NCBI GenBank assembly: GCA_963792675.1
Contig: CAWBWT010000001.1
Coordinates: 62,001 to 126,000, forward strand
DNA length: 64,000 nucleotides
Source of the DNA: JBBROS01 sp963792675
Lineage (GTDB): Bacteria > Pseudomonadota > Alphaproteobacteria > Acetobacterales > Acetobacteraceae
Reading direction: 5' to 3'
Position numbers and translations under genes: made by a program. The notes below the pieces were generated by a model. That model had not been told where the DNA came from. It ran no database searches and saw only the letters and a list, made by a program, of their open reading frames with translations. This document shows, piece after piece, positions 35,175 to 45,000 of this stretch (within the stretch, counting starts at the first letter, position 1; each line of letters starts with the position of its first letter).

Positions 35175-35402
35175 ATGGAGCGCAGGATAACGACCGTGAC
35201 AGTGCGGCGGCACGGCAATTTGGTCGACGTGACTCTCCCGGCGGAAACCCGCATCCGCATGGGTTTCGAGGTCGCTCCCATCGAGCCACCCGATAGCCTG
35301 AGGCCGGTCAAGCGCACCATCCAGCTTAAGCGTCAGATAGAGCTCGCGCGCGACATCCTCCGTGAGCAGGCCGACGCACTGCAGGAACTTGCCAAGCGTT
35401 GA
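35175..35402 (+). CDS. Small hypothetical protein
   Basis: 75 residues from an ATG at 35175 (MERRITTVTVRRHGNLVDVT and on), with a strand-rich start and a basic helical end (KRTIQLKRQIELARDILREQ). The frame is open from 35052. No family recognised and no clear ribosome site. It could be a small DNA-binding or antitoxin-like protein; low certainty. Confidence 0.4.
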   Translation: MERRITTVTVRRHGNLVDVTLPAETRIRMGFEVAPIEPPDSLRPVKRTIQLKRQIELARDILREQADALQELAKR

Positions 35403-35449
35403 CGCAGCCGGAGTTTCTCGAGCCCAATCAGGGGTGATCAGGCCACCCC

Positions 35450-38400
35450 TCACGCGTCGGAACCGCGCCGCGATACGCTCAGCCGGATCTCCTGCCCCTC
35501 CAGCGTGTCCTCGACCACCCCGTCATCGTCCTTGGAGAACTCGGCATCGAAGTCGAGCTTCGTCGCCAGCGTCTGCTCCTGGATATAACCGGCATGGGTC
35601 AGCAGCGCCTGGCGCAGCCCGCTATGCGCCTGCACCGCGACGTGGATGCGGTCGGTCAGCTCGAAGCCGGCCTGCTTGCGCGCGTTCTGGATCAGCCGCA
35701 CCGCGTCGCGCGCCCAGCCCTCCGCCTGCAGCGCCTCGGTGACGGCGATGTCGAGCACGATCAGCCCGCGCCCGGCGTCGAAGCCCTCGGCCGCCGCATC
35801 GCCGCTGCTGCGGAACCGCAACTGGTCCTGGCCCGGCTCTAGCACGACGCCGCCGATCTCGATCCGGCCGCCCTCCAGCGCGGTCCATTCGCCCGCCCGC
35901 TGCGCCGTAAACACCGCCTTCATGCGGGCGCCGTAGGTCTTCCCGAGCGACGCATCCACCTTGATCTCCGGCCGGCCGAACGCTGCCGTGTCCGTCGTCA
36001 GCCGCACCGCCTTCACGTTCACCTCGCTGGCGATGATGTCCGTGAACGGCTCCAGCAGCGCGCTGTCCGGGTGCGCCACCACGAGCCCGGCCAACGGCAG
36101 CCGCACCCGCCGCTTGTGCACCTCGCGCACCGTCAGCACCGCCGAGCAAACGGCGCGGGCGAGGTCCATGCTCTGCACCAGCGCCGTGTCGTTCGGGAGT
36201 GCCGCCGCGTCCGGCCAATCCACGAGGTGCACCGACTGCACCGAGGGGTCGCCGTCGAACAGGGCGGAGTGGATGCGCTCGGTGATCATCGGCAGCATCG
36301 GCGCCAGCGCCCGGCAGGTCAGCGCCAGGCAGGTGAACAGGGTGTCGTACGCCGCCTGCTTGTCGGCTGCCGTATCCGGCGACGTGTCCGACCAGAACCG
36401 GTCGCGACGGTTGCGGATGTACCAGTTGTTTAACGCATCTACGTAAGGACTTACGCATTCATACGCCTTCTGCAGGTCGTAGCGGTCCAGATTTCCTTGA
36501 ATTGCCTCGATCAGCCCCCGCGTCTTGGACAGGATGTAGCGGTCGAGCACGTCCGTGCTTTCGCTCGAGAGGCGGGCCTGGACGCCGTCGATGTTGGCGT
36601 AGAGGGTGAAGAACACGTAGGCGTTCCATAGCCGCAGGATCACTGCGCGCGACATCTTGCTGATGTCCGACCCGTCCTTCGCCATCGCCAGGTCGCCGCC
36701 GCTCATCAGCGGGCTCGACATCATGAACCAGCGCAACGCGTCGGTGCCCTGGCTGCGGAATACCTCGACCGGGTCGGGGTAGTTCTTGAGCCGCTTGGAC
36801 TGCTTCTGGTGGTCCTCGCCCAGCACCACGCCGTGGCAGACGCAGTTGCGGAACGGCGCCTGATCGAACAGCGCCGTCGACAGCACCATCAGCGTGTAGA
36901 ACCAGCCCCTGGTCTGGGCGATGTACTCGACGATGAAGTCGCCGGGGAAGTTGCGGTGGAACCGGTCCTTGTTCTCGAACGGGTAATGCTGCTGCGCGAA
37001 CGGCATCGACCCGCTCTCGAACCAGCAATCGAGCACGTCCGGCACCCGGCGCAGCATGCTCCGCCCGGTCGGGTCGTTCGGGTTGGGTCGCACCAGCGCG
37101 TCGATCGCCGGGCGGTGCAGGTCGGCGACCGTGACGCCGAACGCCGCCTCGAGCTCGGCGACCGAGCCATACACCTCGGTGCAGGGATAGGCCGGGTCGT
37201 CGCTTTGCCATACCGGGATCGGCGTGCCCCAGAACCGGTTGCGCGAGATGTTCCAGTCGCGCGCATTCTCCAGCCACTTGCCGAACTGCCCGTCGCGCAC
37301 GTGCGCCGGCACCCAGTTGATGCCCTGGTTCAGCTCCACCATGCGGGCGCTGAACGTGCTGACCGCCACATACCACCCGGTGATCGCCTTGTAGATCAAC
37401 GGCTCGTCGGTGCGCCAGCAATGCGGGTAGCTGTGGTTGATCTGCTCGTGGCGCACGACGACGCCGCCCCGCGCCTTGAGTGCCGCGATGATGGCCGGGT
37501 TGCCCTCGTGGATGACGTTGAGGCCTTGGAAGTCCGGCACCTCCGTGGTGAACCGCCCGGCCTCGTCCACCGGCACCACGACCGGGATCTCGGCCGCTTG
37601 GCACGCCGCCAAGTCGTCCTCGCCGAAGCCCGGCGCCATGTGGATCAGCCCGGTGCCTTCCTCGGCCGCCACGAACGCGCCGTCCAGCACCTGGAACGCA
37701 TTCGGGGTATCGGCAAAATAGGGAAATAGCGGCTCGTAGCGCCGCCCCACCAGCGCCGAGCCCGGCATCGTGGCGACGATCTCGGCGTCGCCCAGCTCGC
37801 GCGCATACCGCTCGACCGCGTTCCGGGCCAGGATCACGTGGCCGAACCGCTCGCTGCGCACGATGGCGTATTCGATGTCGGGGCCGACCGCGACGGCGAG
37901 GTTGCTCGGCAGGGTCCAGGGCGTCGTGGTCCAGATCAGTATTTTCAAAGCGGCCCGGGTCGCCGTCCTGCGGCCTGAGTGTGAGGCCAACGGTGAGCGC
38001 CGGGTCGGCCCGCTCGCGGTAGGAGTTGTCCAGCCGGGTCTCGAAGTTCGATAGCGGGCTCTGCACCGCCCAGGAATACGGCACCACCCGGTAGCCGCTG
38101 TAGATCAGGCCCTTCTCCCACAGCGTCTTGAACGCCCAGATCACGCTTTCCATGAAGGGGCGGTCCATGGTGCGGTAGGCGCGGTCGAAGTCGACCCAGC
38201 GGGCGCCGCGGGTCACGTACCCCTCCCACTCGTGCGTATAGGCCTGCACGCTGGCGGCGCAGCGGGCGTTGAACCGCTCGATGCCGTATTCGAGGATCGC
38301 GGTGCGGCCGAAGATCTGCAGCTGCTTCTCGACCTCGAGCTCCGCCGGCAGGCCGTGGCAGTCCCAGCCGAACCGGCGGTCCACATGGCGGCCGCGCATC

Positions 38401-38654
38401 GTCTGGTAACGCGGGATGATGTCCTTCACGAACGACGTCGCCAGGTGCCCGTAATGCGGCAGGCCGTTTGCGAACGGCGGCCCGTCGTAGAACACGAACT
38501 CGTTGCTGGACCCGTCCGGCGCCTGGAGCGGCCGCAGCGCGAGCGACTGCTGGAACGTGCTCTCACGCTGCCACCGCTCCAGCACGGCCTCCTCGATGGC
38601 CGGGAAGTTCGGTGGCTGCTCGGCAGCGGGATAAGGGCGGGCGTGACCGGGCAT
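35450..38654 (-). CDS. ileS: Isoleucyl-tRNA synthetase, eukaryote-like (type 2) form, frameshifted
   Basis: Charges tRNA-Ile. ATG 38654 (MPGHARPYPAAEQPPNFPAI). FYDGPPFANGLPHYGHL contains the HIGH-type motif as HYGH; FGWDCHGLPAELEVE follows. The editing domain has IWTTTPWTLPSNLAVAVGP. The second signature is KQSKRLKNYPDPVEVF rather than the bacterial KMSKSLGN; the KNYPDP block and the alpha-helical C-terminus are hallmarks of the eukaryote-like (IleS2) class, some of which resist mupirocin. The Met of KMSK is Gln here. An extra base near 37951-37956 breaks the frame between GLTLRPQDGDPG and LKILIW; once removed the protein is about 1067 residues. It lies 1 kb from the iteron origin. Confidence 0.92.
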
Positions 38655-38817
38655 GGCGGGCGGGCATCCTAAATGATTTCCGCACTTGGCATCTGCCGCG
38701 GTTGAAGGCAACGCGGACGCGCGCACAAGGCGGCTTAGCCACGGCAGCAGATCATGGCTGGGTCGCTTGCCGATCCTGGGCCGATCCGCTGCGAACGCAG
38801 CGGCCGTTAAGCTTATC

Positions 38818-38851
38818 GTAGTTTTTTGAATCTAGTAGTTTTTTGCATCTA
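38818..38851. repeat. Two tandem 17-bp T-rich units
   Basis: GTAGTTTTTTGAATCTA is followed immediately by GTAGTTTTTTGCATCTA. It lies in the 200-bp gap upstream of ileS and may be promoter or terminator DNA. Confidence 0.5.
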
Positions 38852-38852
38852 A

Positions 38853-39300
38853 TTGAGTGCGCAGCGGGATCTGCCCGCGACCCGCGCGCCCACCTCGTCC
38901 CTGACATCCGACGGCATTGCCGCGCTCCGCCTCAGCGTGGAACGCATCCAGGCCACGCGTTGCGGCTCGGTCAAAACTCGACGCGCTGATCACCGAAGTC
39001 TTGCGATGCGCTTCCGCGTCCGACCTTGGCGACGCCGCCCGTGCGAGCGATCGCATCGTGGGGGGCGCGCGCTGGTCGACTGACCTCGACGCCGCGCTGA
39101 CGCTCCTGCCGCCCGACTACAATTTCTCGACCGGCTGCCGCGACGGGGTGTGCTGGGCCTGGATCCAGCCGAACGATGCCTGGGCGCCGGCGGAGCACGA
39201 GGCGCGCCACGACCACCCCGGCGGCAGCGGCCTTGTCACCTCCCATACTGCCGCGCTTGCCGTGATCTGTGCGGCGATCCTCTGCGCATTGGCTGGCTGA
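38853..39300 (+). pseudogene. Phage ABA-sandwich-like small protein, frameshifted
   Basis: Small phage-associated proteins of this kind begin with a helix of the pattern IAALRxxVExxx followed by LDALIxE. Here DGIAALRLSVERIQATRCGS is in one frame and KLDALITEVLRCASASDL, STDLDAALTLLPPDYNF and the C-terminal HTAALAVICAAILCALAG are in the next. An extra A in the AAAA run at 38973-38976 accounts for the shift. The family assignment comes from pattern only. Confidence 0.5.
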
Positions 39301-39372
39301 CGGCGGCCGCCAAGAAATCGGCCGGCGGGTCGACCGGGGGATCCGACCACGGGGACGCCCACGCGCCCGGCG

Positions 39373-39462
39373 TCATCCGGCGGTGAACCGGAACAGCTCC
39401 CGCACCAACGCGTACAGCAACAGCGGCAGGTAGCCCAACGCCAGGCAAAACGCGCCAAGCAC
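39373..39462 (-). CDS. Tiny membrane protein coupled to the PfpI-like gene
   Basis: 29 residues, essentially one transmembrane helix: VLGAFCLALGYLPLLLYALV then RELFRFTAG. Its GTG shares a G with the TAG stop of the upstream PfpI-like gene, so it would be translated by re-initiation. No family name known to me; the amphipathic ending and the coupling favour a real gene. Confidence 0.45.
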   Translation of the reverse strand: MLGAFCLALGYLPLLLYALVRELFRFTAG

Positions 39463-40137
39463 TACTCCGGAGTTGATTGGCTCCGGATCAGCCGGTCCCG
39501 CTCGGCCCGCGACGCCGCGAGCTTCTGCCGCGCCGCTTCGAGCACGGCAGGCGGCGCGGTCTCCGGCCGGCCCGCGTCGAACGGCGGCTCGGGCGCGTAT
39601 TCAAGGAACAGCTGCACCCCTTGCGCTGCCGCCTCGCCCTCCAGCTCGGCAGCCAGGACCAGGGCGAAGTCGATCCCGGCCGTGACGCCGCCGCCGCTCA
39701 GGACGTTGCCGTCGCGCACCACGCGAGCCTGGGTCGGGATGGCGCCGAAGCGGGCGAGCAGGTCGTGCGCCGCCCAATGCGTCGTGGCCCGCTTGCCACG
39801 CAGCAGCCCGGCCGCCCCAGCACCAACGCCCCAGTGCAGACGATGTCACGTAGGTGGCGCCGAGCGCTTGGCGGCGCAGGAAGGCGAGCGTGTCCTCGTC
39901 CTGCAGCAGCGGATTGATGCCGGCGCCGCCGGGCACGCACAGCACGTCAAGCTGCGGGCAGTCGGCAAAGGTCATGGTCGGCTGCAGCACGAGCCTGGTT
40001 GCCGAGGCAACGGGGTCACGGCTTTTCCAAACCAGGTGCACCTGCGTGTCCGGCAGCGAGGCGAACACCTCGTAGGGGCCGGTCAGGTCGAGTTGCTGGA
40101 CGTTCGGGAACACCAGGATGCCGATCTGCCGCGCCAT
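39462..40137 (-). pseudogene. DJ-1/PfpI family protein (isonitrile hydratase-like), frameshifted
   Basis: ATG 40137 (MARQIGILVFPNVQQLDLTG). The DJ-1/PfpI fold is clear: LDVLCVPGGAGINPLL, the nucleophile elbow VCTGALVLG, then AAGLLRGKRATTHWAAHDLL and VVRDGNVLSGGGVTAGIDFA. These blocks fall in three frames. One missing base before VCTG (near 39848) and one missing G in the run after LVLG (near 39815) explain both shifts. Repaired, the product is about 225 residues with its catalytic Cys, like InhA-type isonitrile hydratases. Sequencing error or decay cannot be told apart here. Confidence 0.78.
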
Positions 40138-40356
40138 GCTGCGCCTCCGTTTTCGCCTCGATAGCACGCGGCGCAAGACCGACGGACACAATTACGCCAA
40201 CGGCCACGGCCGCCACGGCACGCGCGGCGATCTCCTGCGGGAACTGGCGAACCATTCGTGCGGCAACCCGTAAAAGACAAGGCCAGCGCTTGACGAGAAA
40301 GCTGCATCGACCTGCTTGGCTTACGGGGCGCTGGTGAGCATTGAGGAGAAACGGCG

Positions 40357-40665
40357 GTGGTTAGAAAAGTGACCCTACTGAGCTTGCTCGTCGTGACAGG
40401 ATGCGCAGGCCTGTCCCATGAACCTCCGGTCTCGCTGGCGCAAACGATGGGCGGCGGCCCTCCCAATCAGCAGCCGCAATCACCGAACAGCTTGCCGCTC
40501 GGTTCACAGGTGAACGCACCGTTCACCTCGTCGATCGGCTCGATCAACTCCCGCGTGAGCCCGCCTTCCGGCCCCGCCCCGGTGACCTCGCAGAAGCAGC
40601 CTCTCGTCGGAACAGGCACCGCCACAGCGCCGGCAACGCCCAGGAGCGTCACCAACTCCTACTAA
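40357..40665 (+). CDS. Small Pro/Ser/Gln-rich lipoprotein
   Basis: 102 residues, GTG start after GAGGAG. Signal with lipobox VTGC (Cys near 16), then a disordered Pro/Gln/Ser/Thr-rich chain with no recognisable domain. Probably an exported, membrane-anchored protein. It is followed by a strong hairpin. Confidence 0.65.
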   Translation: MVRKVTLLSLLVVTGCAGLSHEPPVSLAQTMGGGPPNQQPQSPNSLPLGSQVNAPFTSSIGSINSRVSPPSGPAPVTSQKQPLVGTGTATAPATPRSVTNSY

Positions 40666-40711
40666 TGTCCCGCGATGGATCTGAAGCCCGACGGACTTCA
40701 GATCCGGGACA
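40666..40711. terminator. Bidirectional terminator-like hairpin between convergent genes
   Basis: GGATCTGAAG (40677-40686) pairs perfectly with CTTCAGATCC (40696-40705), extended by TGTCCCG / CGGGACA outside. It lies between the ends of the lipoprotein gene and the MFS transporter gene, where a two-way terminator would be expected. No U-tract. Confidence 0.65.
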
Positions 40712-40728
40712 TCAGAGACGTCCGGTCA

Positions 40729-41919
40729 TCAGGCCGCGCGCTCGGCGAGCGGGTTGCGCCTATCCGTCCCGCGCCGCCGGACGTAGGCTCGCCACCACAG
40801 CGTCACGGCGACAGCGCCGTTGAGCGCGTTCCAGGCGATACCGTTGGCGAAGGCCAGCCGGTAGGAGCCAACCTGGTCGAAGATGGCCCCGGTCATCCAG
40901 CCGCCCAGCGCCATGCCGACGATGGTCGCCGCCAGCACCATCCCGACCTTCAGGCCGGCGCCCTGCGCCGGGAAATACTCGCGCACGATGATCGCGTAGC
41001 TCGGCACGATGCCGCCCTGGAACAGCCCGAACAGGCCGGAGATCACGTATAGCGACGTCAGCGAGTTGAAGAACAGGAACAGCGACAGCGACGCCATCTG
41101 CAGCAGGGAGCCGGCGAGCAAAGTCGGCAGGCCGCCGAGGCGGTCGGCGATCCAGCCGGAACCGATGCGGCTGACGATGCCGAGCCCCAGCATCAGCGAC
41201 AGCATCTCGGCGCCGCGCGCCGGGCCGTAGCCGAGGTCGCCGCAATAGGCGACGATGTGCACCTGCGGCATCGACATCGCCACGCAGCAGCTCAAGCCGG
41301 CAGCCACCAGCAGCGCCAGCAGCGTGCCAGGCGCAAGCCCTAGCCGCGCCCGCGAGGTTGCCGTCGCGGCGATGCCGGCGGCGGCGGCCGACTGATCCGG
41401 CGGGGCGGCGCGCAACAGCCAGGCGAGGGGCGGGATTGTGAGCAGCATGACGGCAGCGATGCCGAGCTCGGTCGACCGCCACCCGACCGACTGCGTGGCC
41501 GCGGCAACGATCGGCGGCCAGATCGCGCCGGCCAGGTAGTTGCCCGCCGCCGCGATCGACACGGCGAGGCCGCGCCGGCGCCGGAACCACAGCGAGGCGT
41601 CGGCCATGACCGGCCCGAACAGCGCCCCCGAGCCGAGCATGCCGATCAGCACGCCATGGATCAGCGCATAGGTGAACAGGTCGCCGGTGCGGCTGGCCAG
41701 CGCGTAGCCGGCCGCGAGCATGGTGCCGGCCACGGCAGCGACCGGCGCGATGCCGAAGCGGTCGGTGGCGCGGCCCATTACGACATTGCCGGCGGCAAAG
41801 CCCAGCATCGTCAGCGTGTAGGGCAGGGCGGCCCCGGCCCGTTGCGCGCCGAACTCCGCCTGCACGGCCGGCAGCGTGACCACGATGGACCACAAGCCGA
41901 CGCCGCCGATCGAACTCAC
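40729..41919 (-). CDS. MFS transporter (oxalate/formate or monocarboxylate type)
   Basis: Major facilitator with about twelve helices. Recognisable blocks: LPYTLTMLGFAAGNVVMGRA, TDRFG at the loop 2-3 motif, SLWFRRRRGLAVSIAAAGNY, GLGIVSRIGSGWIADRLGG, and IVPSYAIIVREYFPAQGAGL. Relatives carry small organic anions. The start is uncertain: GTG 41919 falls inside the first helix, and in-frame sequence upstream (about 41967) reads WARLGLLLLVSSIGG without a canonical start. A start at a CTG, or a small indel after AGGGGAGTG, is likely. Confidence 0.85.
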   Translation of the reverse strand: MSSIGGVGLWSIVVTLPAVQAEFGAQRAGAALPYTLTMLGFAAGNVVMGRATDRFGIAPVAAVAGTMLAAGYALASRTGDLFTYALIHGVLIGMLGSGALFGPVMADASLWFRRRRGLAVSIAAAGNYLAGAIWPPIVAAATQSVGWRSTELGIAAVMLLTIPPLAWLLRAAPPDQSAAAAGIAATATSRARLGLAPGTLLALLVAAGLSCCVAMSMPQVHIVAYCGDLGYGPARGAEMLSLMLGLGIVSRIGSGWIADRLGGLPTLLAGSLLQMASLSLFLFFNSLTSLYVISGLFGLFQGGIVPSYAIIVREYFPAQGAGLKVGMVLAATIVGMALGGWMTGAIFDQVGSYRLAFANGIAWNALNGAVAVTLWWRAYVRRRGTDRRNPLAERAA

Positions 41920-42009
41920 GAGCAGCAGCAGCCCGAGCCGCGCCCAGGATGCACGAGTGTCCAGCGTTCCACTCCCCTTTGCTATTATCCCGCCGCAGAA
42001 GCGGCAGCC

Positions 42010-45000
42010 TCAAGAACGCACTGACTTGCCCGTGATGACTTCGCGAATGCGAGTGGCCAATGTATCCATCGCGAACGGCTTGGTCAGGATGTGCATGCCG
42101 GGGTCCGGTTGGCCGTTGCGGAAGACCGTGTGTTCGGCAAACCCGGTGATGAAAATCACCTTCAGCTCAGGGCGGACGGCGCGGCCGGCATCGGCGACCT
42201 GGCGGCCGTTCAAGCCGGCGGGCAGGCCGACGTCGGTGATCAGCAGGTCGATGCGCCGGTCCGAGCGCAGGATGTCGATGCCGGTGAAACCGTCGGCGGC
42301 TTCGATAGCGGCGTAGCCCAGATCGCCCAGCACCTCGGTCACCAGCATGCGCACCGTCAACTCGTCGTCCACAACCAGGACAGTCTCGCCTGCCTTGGCC
42401 CGCGGCACGCCCGCGGCTGGGGTGGCGTCGTCCTGGGTATCGGCCGGGCCCAGATGGCGCGGCAGATAGAGGCACACCGTGGTGCCCTGGCCGGGCTCGG
42501 AATAGATCCGCGCTTGGCCGCCGGACTGACGCACGAAGCCGTAGATCATGGACAAGCCCAGCCCGGTGCCCGAGCCGATCGGCTTGGTGGTGAAGAACGG
42601 ATCGAAGGCGCGGCGGATGACCTCCGGCTCCATGCCGATGCCGGTGTCGCGGACGCTCAGGGTCGCGTACTCGCCGGGGTTCATGTCGCGCTGCTGCGCG
42701 GCGCGCGCGTCAATTGAAAGGTTGGCGGTCTCGATGGTCAGCTTGCCGCCTTGCGGCATCGCGTCGCGGGCGTTGATGCAAAGGTTGAGCAACGCGTTCT
42801 CGAGTTGTCCCGAATCGATGAGGGTCGTCCACAGATCGGGTTGGGAAACCACGTCTACGCTCATCGCCGTGCCCATCGTGCGGCGCACCAATTCCTCCAT
42901 CTCGGCCACCAGCCGGTTGATGTCGGTTGGCTTGGCCACCAGCGTCTGCTGGCGCGAGAACGCCAGCAACCGATGCGTCAGCGCCGCCGCGCGCTTGGCC
43001 GCACCCTGCGCCGCGTCGATGTAGCGGGCGAAGTCGCCGGTGCGGCCTTGCGCGGCCCGCATCCCGAGCAACTCGAGGCTGCCGGTGATCCCCGTCAGCA
43101 GGTTGTTGAAGTCATGCGCCAAGCCGCCGGTCAGCTGGCCGACCGCCTGCATCTTCTGCGATTGGCGCAGCGCTTCCTCGGTGAAGCGGCGCTCGGTGGT
43201 GTCCATGATCACGCCGGCCAGGCGCGGCGAGGCATTAGGTTCCGCTTCGGTGAGCTTTCCGCGCTTGGAAATCCACCGCAGCTCGCCATCGGCACGGCGG
43301 ATCTTGCATTCCAGATCGAGCGTGCCGCTGGCGTCCATTTTCCGGAACGCGGCCTGGGCGAGGGCGCGGTCTTCTTCGATCACGTGGTTCAGAAACATGT
43401 CGGCGGTCCAGGACGGCAGCGGATCGGCATAGCCGAAGATCCGGTCGTGGCCGGGCGTGCGGCGCATGAGGCGACTGGACAGATCGAGCTCCCACGATCC
43501 CATGCCGGCCGCTTCCAGTGCGAAATCCAGGCTGTCGCGCGCCCGCGCCAACTCGCGCGCCCTTTCCTGCACGCGTTTTTCCAGCGTTTCGTTCAGCTTC
43601 TGCAGCAGGAGCTCGTTATCCCGCCGTTCCTCCAGGTGGGCGCGGGCCTGGTATTGGCGGCGCCGGCCGCGCAGCGCGGATGTGACGCTGCTCAGCAGGG
43701 TTTCCGCGTTGATCGGGCGTTCGAGGATGATGACGTTGCCCAGGCGGTCCAGCGTGTCCGCGGCGACCGCCGACCGCCGGCCGATCTGCTTGGTTGCGAG
43801 GACGATCACCGGGATGTCCGACCAAGGCGGCTGATCCTCGATGCGCGCGAAAAGCGCCGGCAGCTCGGGGCCGGCGAGCGCTTCCTCGGTGACGAGGATG
43901 GTGCCTGCATCGCTGGCCAGCCGCGCATCGAGCTCAGCAAGGCCGGCGCAGACCAGGCAGCTTACGCGCCCGCGCTGCAGCACCTGCTCGATGATCGAGG
44001 CGTCACGTCCCTTGGGCGCCAGGATCAGGACGGATTCCATCATTTTGGCCGCGTTCAGCCGGGCGATTCTGGATTTGCCGGACAACATCTCCATGCGGCC
44101 GCGATAGCTGGGGACACCCCCCATCACACCCTCGAAATCGGTCAGTGGGTCGCCGACGCGGAGGCCGCCACGGCCCAGCCGCAGCTCCCGGATCGTCCGT
44201 TCATGCGCGCTGCTGCGGCTTTTCAGGACGGAGACCGCCGTACGGATCATGCCGTGCGCTTCGAAGAAGCGAAACAGCATGATCGAATTGCTCAGGTAGC
44301 TCAGGTCGATGTCGGAGCGGACCTCGCCGACGATACCGTGCTGACCGAGCACAAGGATGCTTTTGACGCCTCGCTGGCCGAGATAGGTGAGCACCTCATG
44401 CAGCTGCAGCAGCAGGAACTGCTCGCCGGGCATGGACTGCATGTAGGCGTTGAGGCTGTCGATCACGAGCGTGGTCGCGCCATCCTCCTCCACGGCCATC
44501 CGGATCAAGCTGGAGAATTCGCCCGGCGACACGGCGGCCGGATCGATCTGCTTCAGCTTCAGCTGGCCGCTGTCCAGGTAACCCTGCACATCGAGGCCGA
44601 GCGCCAAGCTGCGCGCCAGCAAGGTGCCGATGCCCTCGTCGAACAGGTAGTAGGTCGCCTTCTCGCCCCGCTGCAGCGCGGCCAGGACGCAGCTGATCGA
44701 CGTCGTGGTCTTGCCGACGCCGGATGGCCCCATGAGCAAGATACTGGTGCCGGACGTCAGCCCGCCGCCGAGTAGCGCGTCCAGCCCGTCATTGCCGGTG
44801 GACGAAAACGTCGTCTCGAACCCGCTATGGTGTTCGGCCGCCACGAGTTGGGGGTAGACGGTGAGCCCGCCGGTATCGAGCGTGACGTCATGGTAGCCGC
44901 CGCGGAACTTGATGCCGCGCATCTTGATCACCCGCAGTCGGCGCCGTTCCGATCCGAACTCACGCGGGATCTGCTCCAGCGTGATCACGCCGTGCGCGAT

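Noticed and set aside
36436..36460. CTACGTAAGGACTTACG inside ileS as another partition-site palindrome
   Set aside because: It lies within a conserved coding region, far from parA, and is not TTACGTAA itself; probably chance.
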